A stretch of 32,123 bases of DNA from Cacconaster sp045599325 (GTDB lineage: Bacteria > Bacteroidota > Bacteroidia > Bacteroidales > UBA932): contig JAZRVT010000022.1 of assembly GCA_045599325.1 (NCBI GenBank), positions 1 to 32,123 of the forward strand, given 5' to 3'. This document shows positions 7,428-14,803 of the stretch, one piece after another. Below the pieces are notes generated by a model. It did no database searches, was not told the origin of the DNA, and saw only the letters and a program-made list of their open reading frames with translations. Position 1 is the first letter of the stretch, and the number at the start of each line of letters is the position of its first letter. The translations under genes and the position numbers were made by a program.

Positions 7428-8305
7428 AGATCCTCTTCGTCAATTGTAAGGAATCTTTCAGAACCAAGGATATTGAGTGCCCGGTCTATGGCCGAGCACT
7501 TTTTTCCGTTGTGCCTGTTGCTGAAGATGTAGAGCAGCGACTCCAGATATATGGAGAGCATCGCTGACTCGTCGCGGCGGCGGAAGGTGTTCCTGTCTAT
7601 GGTTATGCCGGTCCGGCTGATGAACTCGTTCAGGTGGTCTTTCAGGAATATCTCTCCTCCGTGATAGACGTTGATGTAGAACAGCTCTTTGTCATTCTCC
7701 ACATAGACCGGCACGAACCCTCCCGGGAAGCAGAGCGCCTGAAGTGGCAGACCGGACTCCTGCGCAATCATAAAGTAGATGAGCGAGAGGGCGAAAGGGT
7801 TGCCTTTCCTGCTCTTCAGCACGTCGCTGATGAGCGAGTACGACGGGTCGCGCAGCTCCACGTCGCAGAGGGTGAACCTGAGCCTGTGGTAGAAGATGTG
7901 GTTGAATATCCGGATGTTCTCCACTCCGGTGCGCTGGTCAGAGGCTTCGGAGAGATATTCCGCGGAGCAGCGGAAGAAGTCATCCTCGTAGGACTCCCTG
8001 GTTACTTTCGGGTTGAGCATCGAGCAGACGATGAGACTGCCTTCGAACAGGGAGAGAGGCCCTTTGGGCCTGGAGGCGAAATCCTCGAGGGCCGAGAGCC
8101 TGAGTTCTGTGTTGATGGCCGAAGTCCTGTCGAGGATGGTGTTCCTGGCATTCTTGTCCGTCTCGCGGGATGCAAGGGCGAGCAGGGTGGGGATGACTTC
8201 TGTGCCGAGCGAGATCAGGCGCTCGTTCACCTTGCCGGTGACCACTGTGTCCCTGTCATCGAAGAGAGAGACGAGGTCGGTGATTTCCTGAAGGTCTGCG
8301 GCCAT
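7424..8305 (-). CDS. SirB1-like transglutaminase-fold protein
   Basis: A 293-aa cytoplasmic protein of the SirB1/UPF0162 type (Transglut_core2). The N-terminal half (about 1-100) is helical. The core in the second half has the typical sequence LKSRKGNPFALSLIYFMIAQ, a small linker, then LPLQALCFPGGFVPVY. In the usual family motif GxPGHFLVR a His follows the Gly; here it is FPGGFVPVY, so that His is replaced by Gly. A classical Cys-His-Asp transglutaminase or protease activity is therefore doubtful, as it is for much of this family, whose function is unknown. Its ATG abuts the stop codon of the upstream nucleoside phosphorylase with no gap, so the two form one transcription unit. Its stop overlaps the stop of the M23 gene. 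Confidence 0.75.
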   Translation of the reverse strand: MAADLQEITDLVSLFDDRDTVVTGKVNERLISLGTEVIPTLLALASRETDKNARNTILDRTSAINTELRLSALEDFASRPKGPLSLFEGSLIVCSMLNPKVTRESYEDDFFRCSAEYLSEASDQRTGVENIRIFNHIFYHRLRFTLCDVELRDPSYSLISDVLKSRKGNPFALSLIYFMIAQESGLPLQALCFPGGFVPVYVENDKELFYINVYHGGEIFLKDHLNEFISRTGITIDRNTFRRRDESAMLSIYLESLLYIFSNRHNGKKCSAIDRALNILGSERFLTIDEEDL

Positions 8306-9187
8306 TTATTCTGTCATTCTGTCGAGTGCCGCCCTGACCAGATTCTCCATCAGAGGCTTGTAGTCCGGATTGCTTTCCTGCGCGTGGCGGTTGGCCACTG
8401 CAAGGCAGACGGTGCCGGCCTCGTGGCCGAGCAGTGCGGCCAGGCCGGCCACGGTGGAGCTTTCCATCTCGATGTTTGTCACACGGTGTCCTTCGAATTC
8501 GAAGCTCTCGAGTTTCGGAATCAGGTCCGGTACAGTGAGTCCGAGCCGTACTGAACGGCCCTGAGGACCGTAGAACCCCGGCGCCGAAACCGTCATCCCG
8601 GGTTCTGCGATGTCGCTGAACTTTGCTGCCAGTCCTTCGCCTGCGCGTACGAAATAGGGCCTTGCGAAGCGTTCCGGCCATCCCATATGCTTCACGAAAG
8701 CCTCTTCGTAGTCCTTGAGGAAAATCTTCTCGCCGTCCCTGTACCAGTTCATCACTCCGTCGAATCCGATGGAGATGTTGCTGAAGATGTATGAGCCGAG
8801 CCTGAGGTAAGGCTGGCAGGCTCCGCAGGTTCCGACTCTGAGGATTGTGAGGCGGCGGTGCTCCTTTTTCGGAAGCCTTGTCCCGAAGTCGATGTTCGCG
8901 AGTGCGTCAAGTTCGGTCAGGACGATGTCTATGTTGTCTGTGCCTATGCCGTGGGAGAGGATTGTAATGCGTCTGCCGTGATAGGACCCTGTCACTGTCC
9001 GGAATTCGCGCGACTCCTTGCGCAGTTCGACGGCGTCGAGGTGCGCGGCGATCATATCCACTCTTGACGGGTCCCCGACTATTATCAGCCTGTCCGAGAT
9101 ATCCTCGGGGAGGAGGTGGAGGTGGAACACTGATCCGTCATCGTTGATGATAAGTTCTGAAGGAGGTATCGGTCTGTTTTGCATCAT
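8306..9187 (-). CDS. Nucleoside phosphorylase (uridine phosphorylase-like)
   Basis: A 293-aa cytoplasmic enzyme of the PNP/UDP phosphorylase family, expected to split a nucleoside with phosphate into free base and ribose-1-phosphate. Visible motifs are GDPSRV (38-43, phosphate loop), HGIGTDN (79-85), RVGTCG (117-122) and NIEMESS (238-244), whose Glu-Met-Glu binds the ribose. The segment APGFYGPQGRSVR (202-214) replaces the pyrimidine-binding loop of E. coli Udp and looks characteristic of a Bacteroidetes subgroup, so base specificity (uridine versus purine nucleosides) cannot be given. Two ATGs sit in tandem (9187 and 9184); either may be used. A minus-strand -7 box lies at 9204-9211. It is cotranscribed with the SirB1-like gene, which starts directly at its stop. 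Confidence 0.85.
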   Translation of the reverse strand: MMQNRPIPPSELIINDDGSVFHLHLLPEDISDRLIIVGDPSRVDMIAAHLDAVELRKESREFRTVTGSYHGRRITILSHGIGTDNIDIVLTELDALANIDFGTRLPKKEHRRLTILRVGTCGACQPYLRLGSYIFSNISIGFDGVMNWYRDGEKIFLKDYEEAFVKHMGWPERFARPYFVRAGEGLAAKFSDIAEPGMTVSAPGFYGPQGRSVRLGLTVPDLIPKLESFEFEGHRVTNIEMESSTVAGLAALLGHEAGTVCLAVANRHAQESNPDYKPLMENLVRAALDRMTE

Positions 9188-9203
9188 TGATTCGCTTGAA
9201 ATT

Positions 9204-9211
9204 CAAAATTA
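9204..9211 (-). promoter_or_regulatory. -7 promoter box of nucleoside phosphorylase
   Basis: On the minus strand the site reads TAATTTTG (TAnnTTTG), with a TTG at 9233-9235 about 21 nt upstream as a weak -33 element. It gives a leader of about 12 nt before the first ATG. It is divergent from the tRNA promoter at 9225-9232, and the two overlap in the 59-bp gap. Confidence 0.5.
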
Positions 9212-9224
9212 CAAAATAATTGTT

Positions 9225-9232
9225 TAACTTTG
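9225..9232 (+). promoter_or_regulatory. -7 promoter box of tRNA-Gly/DUF4293
   Basis: TAACTTTG fits TAnnTTTG and lies 14 nt before the mature tRNA 5' end, so the precursor would carry a leader of about 10 nt. No clear -33 box is seen. Confidence 0.55.
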
Positions 9233-9246
9233 CAATCACAACAAAC

Positions 9247-9319
9247 GCGGAATTAGCTCAGTTGGTAGAGCGTTGGCTTCCCAAGCCGAAGGTCGCGAGT
9301 TCGAGACTCGTATTCCGCT
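9247..9319 (+). tRNA. tRNA-Gly (anticodon CCC)
   Basis: A complete 73-nt cloverleaf. The acceptor stem GCGGAAT (9247-9253) pairs with ATTCCGC (9312-9318), with discriminator T 9319. The D stem is GCTC/GAGC. The anticodon stem TTGGC/GCCGA encloses the loop TTCCCAA, placing CCC at positions 34-36 (reads GGG codons). The T stem is GCGAG/CTCGT with loop TTCGAGA. The 3' CCA is not encoded. The DUF4293 gene starts 13 bp downstream, so the two may be cotranscribed and separated by tRNA processing. Confidence 0.95.
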
Positions 9320-9332
9320 CCGGGACATTTCT

Positions 9333-9791
9333 ATGTGGAAAAAAGTTCAAACCTGGCTTCTGATAGCCGTGGCCCTGCTTCTGGCCGCGATGTTTGAGCT
9401 GGACTTCTGCCACACCCCCGATCCCGACACCCTCGAGAAGTTCTCCATCAAGTTCACCGAACGCTCCCAGTTCCTGATCTTCACGTTTGTCTGCTTCGTG
9501 CTGACAATCGTCACTCTGTGCTATGGCAGGAGCCCGTTCTCCCAGATGTATCTCTGCCTTCTTAACTCGCTGATGCTGCTGGGCTACCAGGTGTGGATAC
9601 TTGTGGCATTCCTCAAGCTCAGGAGCGTCTACACCCTAGGCATCGCTGCGCTCTTCCCTTTGATTGCGATAATACTGCTCCTGCTGGCGATAAGGTTCAT
9701 CGCCAGGGATGAGGTGGAGCACAGAATCGCGGCTGACTTAGCGGGAGCCGAAGACAAGAATCGCCATTCCTATAAGAAGAAGCAGAAGTGA
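9333..9791 (+). CDS. DUF4293 family membrane protein
   Basis: A 152-aa integral membrane protein with four hydrophobic segments (about residues 7-22, 45-63, 72-94, 98-120). It has a charged C-terminal tail rich in Lys (HSYKKKQK). The size, four-helix topology and N-terminal start MWKKVQTWLL agree with the Bacteroidetes DUF4293 family, whose function is unknown. I start at ATG 9333: a longer in-frame reading from 9273 would run through the tRNA and is not credible. The last 54 bp overlap the end of the convergent DMT transporter gene. Confidence 0.8.
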   Translation: MWKKVQTWLLIAVALLLAAMFELDFCHTPDPDTLEKFSIKFTERSQFLIFTFVCFVLTIVTLCYGRSPFSQMYLCLLNSLMLLGYQVWILVAFLKLRSVYTLGIAALFPLIAIILLLLAIRFIARDEVEHRIAADLAGAEDKNRHSYKKKQK

Positions 9792-10637
9792 GAGGCTTTT
9801 CTGTTTGACGTGCTGCTCCTTGAAGAGGATGGCACCGCAGATGAAGGTTATTATCACTGAGCTCCTTCGCAGCATAGAGACAATCGAGAGCATCGCGTCC
9901 TTGTCGCCGAGTGAGAAGAAGTAGAAAAAGTCTGAGAGGGAGACGAAGATGGAGATGACCAGTATCGCCCAGTCCCATTTGAACTTCCTGTAGTTCTTCC
10001 CCTGTATCAGTTTAGCGATCAGCACGATGACTGCCATTATCAGAGCGATGTAGAAGTTGCACCAGCTCTGTACGAAGATGGCGGTCATAGAGGACATCAG
10101 ATACTTGTCCATCAGGGCGCTTGCCACTCCTGCAAGTACGGAGAGAATCATACAGAATATCCACTTGTTCTTGGCGAAGTCGATGCCTTCCCTGCGGCTG
10201 GAGAGGCTGAGGAGCCATAGGGCGAGGACTGAGACCACCACGCCGACCCACTGCCAGGTGTTGAGCCGCTCTCCGAACAGGATGATCGATCCCAGCAGCA
10301 CGAAGACCGGCCTTGAGGCCTTGATGGTGCCGGCAGTGGTGATAGGGAGATTCTTGAGACCCATCAGGCCGGTGATCCAGGAGATTGCGACGATGCCAGA
10401 CTTGATGAAGATGAGAAGGTGGTCGTGGAACGGTCCGCGGTGCATCTCCAGCAGGGTGCCTTCGGCGAGGTGCCAGTCGAAAAGGGACGAAAGGATCAGC
10501 GGCAGGAAGAAGCAGGTGGAGATTGCGGTGGTGTAGAGGAGTATATGCAACACTCCGTTGCGTTCAGACGCCTTTTTCTTCGCTACGTCATAGAATCCCA
10601 GCAGAAACGCTGAGGCGATTGCAGTCCAGAGCCACAT
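9738..10637 (-). CDS. EamA/DMT superfamily transporter
   Basis: A 299-aa inner-membrane protein with about ten hydrophobic helices arranged as two EamA-like repeats. The N-terminal repeat starts MWLWTAIASAFLLGFYDVAKKKASE; the second half has WIFCMILSVLAGVASALMDKYLM. Typical DMT features are the segment TAGTIKASRPVFVLLGSIILFGERLNTWQWVGVVVS at the end of the first repeat and CGAILFKEQ at the end of the second. Family members export metabolites or take up amino acids or nucleosides; the substrate here is not predictable. Its ATG lies 6 bp after the stop of the TPR gene, so the two are probably cotranscribed from the promoter upstream of the TPR gene. Its 3' end overlaps the convergent DUF4293 gene by 54 bp. 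Confidence 0.85.
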   Translation of the reverse strand: MWLWTAIASAFLLGFYDVAKKKASERNGVLHILLYTTAISTCFFLPLILSSLFDWHLAEGTLLEMHRGPFHDHLLIFIKSGIVAISWITGLMGLKNLPITTAGTIKASRPVFVLLGSIILFGERLNTWQWVGVVVSVLALWLLSLSSRREGIDFAKNKWIFCMILSVLAGVASALMDKYLMSSMTAIFVQSWCNFYIALIMAVIVLIAKLIQGKNYRKFKWDWAILVISIFVSLSDFFYFFSLGDKDAMLSIVSMLRRSSVIITFICGAILFKEQHVKQKSLSLLLLLIGMAILVFGSR

Positions 10638-10643
10638 AGTCTA

Positions 10644-12635
10644 TTATTGGTCTTCAGTTGTACAATATTTCTTTATCACTCCGTAGGCGTCCGATATGCC
10701 GAGTTCTCCGGCGGTGCTCAGGTCGATGCAGCCCTTCTCCTTGTCTTTGAGATAGATCAGCACCAGGCCGCGGTTGTAGTAGGCCTCGCCGATATACGGG
10801 TAGAGGTCGATGGCCCTCGTGTACTGGACGATGGACTCGGGAAGGTCGTTGGAGAGGCAGTAAAGGTTGCCGAGGTTATAGTATGTGTATGGGAATTCCG
10901 GGTTGAGGGCGGCGGCCTTGGTGAGGTCGTGGATGGCCGGGGTGTAGTCGTAACTGTGGGTCACCTGGTCCTGCACTCTCGTCTTGACAGTCCTGGAGTT
11001 GTCGAGGGTCAGCACCTGAACGTTGTTCTCTATGGATGAGATGAAGTCAATCATCTCGGCCTGGAGCGCGCCCCTGTTGATATAGTAGACATAGTTGTCC
11101 GGCGACTTGGTTATGGCTTCGTCATAGCAGACCATCGCAGTGTTGAACTGGCGTGCGTCAGCCTCCATAAGCGCCTTGGCGAAGAGGTTCTCTGCGGTCC
11201 GGCTCACGCGGACGAGCCGGTTGGCCTCCTCGCGAAGCCTTGCCGCTCCGCGGACTGTTGTCTTCGGGTCGGCGGAGAAATGGACCGGAACGGGGCTTTC
11301 GGCAATCAGCCTGCTGAGCTCCGGGTCGTCGAAGGTGCGGATGAGCGTGGACGTGGAGATGACGCTGTCGGCAGGCTGCACCTTGTAGAGCGGCTTGAGC
11401 CTGATGTCGACGTCTCGGTACTGCAGGAGCTCGTTGTCGAAGTCCTTCTTGGCGAATTCGGCGTCGAGGGCCAGGAGGTGGTCGAACTTCTTGGTCGTGT
11501 CGGCGAATGCTGCGCGGCCGGTGGAGTCGGCTGTCTGCACCTGGTATTCGCGTATCTTGCGCTGGGCGATGTCGTAGTCCTGCTTTGCGGAGGTGTACTG
11601 GCCGAGCTGGCTCTTGGCGTAAGACCTGTTCATATAGGCCTTGGCGAAGTCGGGGTAGAGGTTGATGGCCTGCGAGTAGTCGGTGATGGCCTCGCGGTAC
11701 CGCTCGAGCTCCATAAAGACCGCGGCCCTGTTGAAGTAGGCCAGCACGTTGTTCGGGTTGATGTTGAGCACCCTGTCGTAGTCGTCCAGCGCTGCGCGGT
11801 AGTCGCCCACCTGACCTTTGATCAGAGCGCGGTTGTAGAGAGTCAGGGCGTTGCCCGGGTCATCCTCAAGCACCCTGTCCAGGTCAGACAGGGCACCCTG
11901 TATATCCTTGCTGTCGTATTTCAGGAGCGCTCTGTTGAAGTATGCGAAGGTGTTGGTGGAGTCGAGGCGCAGTGCGGTGTTGAGGTCCTCGATGGCGTCG
12001 CCGGTCTTCTCCTGCATAGCGTAGACGCGGGAGCGGCGGACATATCCCTCGGCATCGTATCGGTTGAGGGAGATGGCCTTGTTGTAGTCGTTGAGGGCCT
12101 TTGTCGTGTCCCTGAGGTAGAGATAGCAGGCTCCGCGGTTCAGGTATGCGTCACCCTCGCGTGGCTCCTTGCGGATGAACATATTGAAGTCCTTGATGGC
12201 CTTGTCGAACTGCTGCGAGAGGAAATAGGTCACCCCCCGGCTGAAATAGAGGTCATTGTAGCTTGGACGCAGGTCCACGGCCTCCTCGAGGTCCTTCAGC
12301 GCCAGGTCGTACTTGCCGATGCGGCTGAGCGTGATGGCCCTGTAGTGGTATGCCGGGGTGTAGATCGGGTTGAAATGGATGGTGCGGTCGAAATCGCGCT
12401 GTGCCCCGGTGAAGTCGCCGAGGTTGTATTTTGCGATGCCCCTGAAGAAGTAGGCCTCATAGATGGTGCTGTCCAGCTGGGAGAGGATGTTGAAGCTCTC
12501 GATGGCCTGGGAGTACTTGCCGTCAATCAGCGCCTGGCGGCCACGGTAATAGAAATGGTCGAGGTCGTACTGTGCGGAGACCTGCAATACGGAAGCCAGC
12601 GCGAGCAGAATAATGATGAGCCCCTTTTTGTACAT
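10644..12635 (-). CDS. Secreted tetratricopeptide-repeat protein
   Basis: A 663-aa protein with a clear signal peptide (residues 1-22, ending VSAQ). About ten consecutive TPRs follow between residues 26 and 365 (units such as AYFFRGIAKYNLGDFTGAQRDF and AYFNRAAVFMELERYREAITDY). A non-TPR linker covers about 366-480, and three or four further TPRs lie between about 480 and 650 (VYYINRGALQAEM, YTYYNLGNLYCLSNDLPESIVQY, AYYNRGLVLIYLKDKEKG). Such exported TPR scaffolds in Bacteroidetes sit in the periplasm and organise protein complexes; no enzymatic domain is visible. A -7 box on the minus strand ends 5 nt before the ATG, so the mRNA may be leaderless. The DMT transporter gene follows 6 bp downstream. 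Confidence 0.85.
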   Translation of the reverse strand: MYKKGLIIILLALASVLQVSAQYDLDHFYYRGRQALIDGKYSQAIESFNILSQLDSTIYEAYFFRGIAKYNLGDFTGAQRDFDRTIHFNPIYTPAYHYRAITLSRIGKYDLALKDLEEAVDLRPSYNDLYFSRGVTYFLSQQFDKAIKDFNMFIRKEPREGDAYLNRGACYLYLRDTTKALNDYNKAISLNRYDAEGYVRRSRVYAMQEKTGDAIEDLNTALRLDSTNTFAYFNRALLKYDSKDIQGALSDLDRVLEDDPGNALTLYNRALIKGQVGDYRAALDDYDRVLNINPNNVLAYFNRAAVFMELERYREAITDYSQAINLYPDFAKAYMNRSYAKSQLGQYTSAKQDYDIAQRKIREYQVQTADSTGRAAFADTTKKFDHLLALDAEFAKKDFDNELLQYRDVDIRLKPLYKVQPADSVISTSTLIRTFDDPELSRLIAESPVPVHFSADPKTTVRGAARLREEANRLVRVSRTAENLFAKALMEADARQFNTAMVCYDEAITKSPDNYVYYINRGALQAEMIDFISSIENNVQVLTLDNSRTVKTRVQDQVTHSYDYTPAIHDLTKAAALNPEFPYTYYNLGNLYCLSNDLPESIVQYTRAIDLYPYIGEAYYNRGLVLIYLKDKEKGCIDLSTAGELGISDAYGVIKKYCTTEDQ

Positions 12636-12657
12636 CTTCGCAAAAATACTATTTTTG
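12627..12657 (+). promoter_or_regulatory. Promoter of the M28-galK-galM-permease operon
   Basis: TTTG at 12627-12630 and TATTTTTG at 12650-12657 are separated by exactly 19 nt, the best spacing for a Bacteroidetes -33/-7 promoter. The -33 element lies inside the first codons of the divergent TPR gene. The predicted leader is about 15 nt before ATG 12677. Confidence 0.75.
12641..12648 (-). promoter_or_regulatory. -7 promoter box of the TPR-transporter operon
   Basis: The minus strand reads TATTTTTG, ending 5 nt before the TPR gene's ATG. It forms a perfect palindrome with the plus-strand box at 12650-12657 (CAAAAATACTATTTTTG). No good -33 element is seen for this direction. Confidence 0.5.
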
Positions 12658-12676
12658 TAGATTAAATTAATATTAA

Positions 12677-13633
12677 ATGAGAAAAAGTTCCATCTGCCTC
12701 CTGCTCTCCGTCGCGGCCGTTTTCCTGTGCTGCAGAAGCTGGGGCCAGTCCTCGCGCTCGTATGAGTACGCCGTCAGCGAGAAGGAACAGAGGGAATATG
12801 TCGGAGTCCTTGCAGGGGAGATGACTTCCGGACGTGCCACGGGCACTGAAGGCAAGATGCTTGCCGAACGCTTCATCGTGGGCAAGTTCAAGGAGTTCGG
12901 GCTCAAGCCATACAACTGGAACTATACTCAGAGTTTCCGTCACGATACTGTTGCTGTCAGGAATGTGGTAGGCCTCATTCCGGCTTCTGTCGAGACTGAC
13001 GAGTACATCATAGTCGGGGCGCACTACGACCATCTCGGCCGCCTCGGCCACAGCATCTATCCCGGGGCTGATGACAACGCATCCGGAGTGGCCTGCCTCC
13101 TCTCTCTGGCCAATATGTTCTCGGCGATGAAGGCAGACGGCCGCGGCCCCCACAAGAACATTATCTTCGTCGCCTTCGACGGCAAGGAGATGGGGATGCT
13201 GGGGAGTGATTATTTCATAAAGCATCTGGGAATCCCCCGGAGCAAGGTTACCGCGATGGTGAACATCGATATGATAGGCACTGACCTGGTGCCGCCCCAC
13301 CGGGGAAAGAGCGACTACCTCATCGTTCTCGGAGAACACCGCCTGCCTGAAGTCTACCGCGGATATCTCTCCTATATCTGCAGCCGCGCCCAGTACAGGC
13401 TGGACCTCGACCAGACCTTCTACGGCAGCGCCAATTTCTCAAAGTATATGTACGAAAGCGGGGACCAGATGGCATTCTCGAAGGCCGGCATCCCGGCGGT
13501 GCTCTTCACCTCCGCCTTCCACCAGCACACATACAAGACCACAGACAAGCCTGACATCATCAACTATCCGCTGATGCTCAGGCGCACGCGTGTCATCTTC
13601 CTCTTCGTGAGGAACCTTTGCGGAAAAGCATAA
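12677..13633 (+). CDS. M28-family aminopeptidase-like protein with altered active site
   Basis: A 318-aa exported protein with a signal peptide of about 24 residues ending WGQ. The M28 fold is clear: GAHYDHLG (His116, Asp118), GADDNASGVA (Asp132), AFDGKEMGMLGSDYF (167-180), MVNIDMIG (Asp198) and HTYKTTDKPD (284-293). Two positions differ from active M28 zinc aminopeptidases. The usual Glu-Glu pair (general base plus zinc ligand) reads Lys170-Glu171. The final zinc-ligand His four residues before the conserved Asp (usually YHxxxD) is Tyr286, with a His two residues earlier. Activity is therefore uncertain; it may be a noncatalytic or mechanistically altered member. It heads an operon with galK (12 bp gap), galM and a permease, starting from a strong promoter at 12627-12657. 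Confidence 0.8.
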   Translation: MRKSSICLLLSVAAVFLCCRSWGQSSRSYEYAVSEKEQREYVGVLAGEMTSGRATGTEGKMLAERFIVGKFKEFGLKPYNWNYTQSFRHDTVAVRNVVGLIPASVETDEYIIVGAHYDHLGRLGHSIYPGADDNASGVACLLSLANMFSAMKADGRGPHKNIIFVAFDGKEMGMLGSDYFIKHLGIPRSKVTAMVNIDMIGTDLVPPHRGKSDYLIVLGEHRLPEVYRGYLSYICSRAQYRLDLDQTFYGSANFSKYMYESGDQMAFSKAGIPAVLFTSAFHQHTYKTTDKPDIINYPLMLRRTRVIFLFVRNLCGKA

Positions 13634-13645
13634 GAATACAGCAAT

Positions 13646-14803
13646 ATGATCGACATCAACATCTTGAAAGGCTGCTACGCTGAGCAGTTCGGAAATGAGG
13701 AGCCGAGGATATTCTCCGCTCCCGGACGAATCAACATCATCGGTGAACATACTGACTACAACGGCGGCTTCGTGCTTCCGGCCTCTGTCGACAAGGCCAT
13801 TTCTGTGGCCATCCTTCCCAACGGCACCGATACGGTCAACCTCTGCGCCATCGACCTGGGCAAGGCGACCGTCAGCTTCAAGGTAGGCGTGATGCCTGCC
13901 GACAACCGCCAGTGGCACAAATATGTCTTCGGCGTGATTGAGGAGATGCGCCAGAGGGGCGCAATCGTGGGCGGCTTCAATGCAGTCTTCGGCGGCGATG
14001 TCCCTCTCGGTGCGGGAATGTCCTCTTCGGCTGCTCTCGAGTCCTGCTTCGGAGTTGCTCTCAACACCATCTTCAACCTGGGTTTCACACGGGAGGAGCT
14101 GGCGAAGATCGGCCAGATGACCGAACACCATTATGTTGGTGTGAAGTGCGGCATAATGGACCAGTTCGCATCTCTCTTCGGAGAGGCCGGCAAGGTTGTC
14201 CGTCTGGACTGCCGCAGCCTCGAATACACTCTTGTGCCGTTCAATCCGAAGGGGTGCCGTCTCGTGCTCATCGACACGATGGTCAAGCACTCGCTCGCCT
14301 CTTCTGAATACAATGTCCGCCGCGAGCAGTGCGAAGCAGGTGTCGCTGTCATCGCAAAGTACAGGCCGGGAGTCGAACTCCTCCGCGACGTCACCATCGA
14401 GGAACTGGACGCTCACAGGGATGAGATGGACCCTGTTGTCTATAAGCGCTGCGCCTTCGTCATCAATGAGAACAAGCGCCTGATGGCAGCCTGCGCCGCT
14501 ATGGAGAAGGATGACTTCGAGGAGGTGGGCCGACAGATCTATGCGGCTCACGAAGGACTGAGCAAGGAGTACGGCGTCAGCTGCGAAGAGCTTGACTTCA
14601 TTGTCGGAGTGGCTCATACCCACGAAGGGGTGCTGGGCGCCAGGATGATGGGCGGCGGCTTCGGCGGCTGTGTCATCGCCCTTGTCAGGGAAGGGGCTTG
14701 CGAAGAGTATATTGCTGACGTCAGAAAACGTTATCTCGACAAGTTCGGCAAGGATCCGCGCGTCATAGAGGTTGTCATCTCAAACGGGGCAGGGGAATGT
14801 TAG
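13646..14803 (+). CDS. galK: Galactokinase
   Basis: A 385-aa GHMP-family kinase that phosphorylates alpha-D-galactose at C1 with ATP, the first committed step of the Leloir pathway. Signature motifs are all present: GRINIIGEHTDYNGG (27-41), the ATP-binding loop PLGAGMSSSAALE (120-132), a KCGIMDQF segment carrying the catalytic Asp, and the C-terminal MGGGFGGCVIAL. Length is normal for the family. ATG 13646 lies 12 bp after the M28 gene and gives a standard N-terminus. The 3' end overlaps the galM start by 7 bp. No galT (uridylyltransferase) or galE is present in the window, so the galactose-1-phosphate produced must be handled by genes elsewhere. Confidence 0.95.
   Translation: MIDINILKGCYAEQFGNEEPRIFSAPGRINIIGEHTDYNGGFVLPASVDKAISVAILPNGTDTVNLCAIDLGKATVSFKVGVMPADNRQWHKYVFGVIEEMRQRGAIVGGFNAVFGGDVPLGAGMSSSAALESCFGVALNTIFNLGFTREELAKIGQMTEHHYVGVKCGIMDQFASLFGEAGKVVRLDCRSLEYTLVPFNPKGCRLVLIDTMVKHSLASSEYNVRREQCEAGVAVIAKYRPGVELLRDVTIEELDAHRDEMDPVVYKRCAFVINENKRLMAACAAMEKDDFEEVGRQIYAAHEGLSKEYGVSCEELDFIVGVAHTHEGVLGARMMGGGFGGCVIALVREGACEEYIADVRKRYLDKFGKDPRVIEVVISNGAGEC

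Noticed and set aside
9273..9332. N-terminal extension of the DUF4293 gene
   Set aside because: It would be encoded inside tRNA-Gly; ATG 9333 gives the usual family start.
11280..12665. 461-codon plus-strand open frame opposite the TPR gene
   Set aside because: It is Val/Glu/Leu-rich without any domain and mirrors the regular codon pattern of the TPR repeats; the minus-strand gene has a signal peptide and clear TPRs.
13439..14623. 394-codon minus-strand open frame opposite M28/galK
   Set aside because: Shadow of galK, whose motifs are unambiguous.
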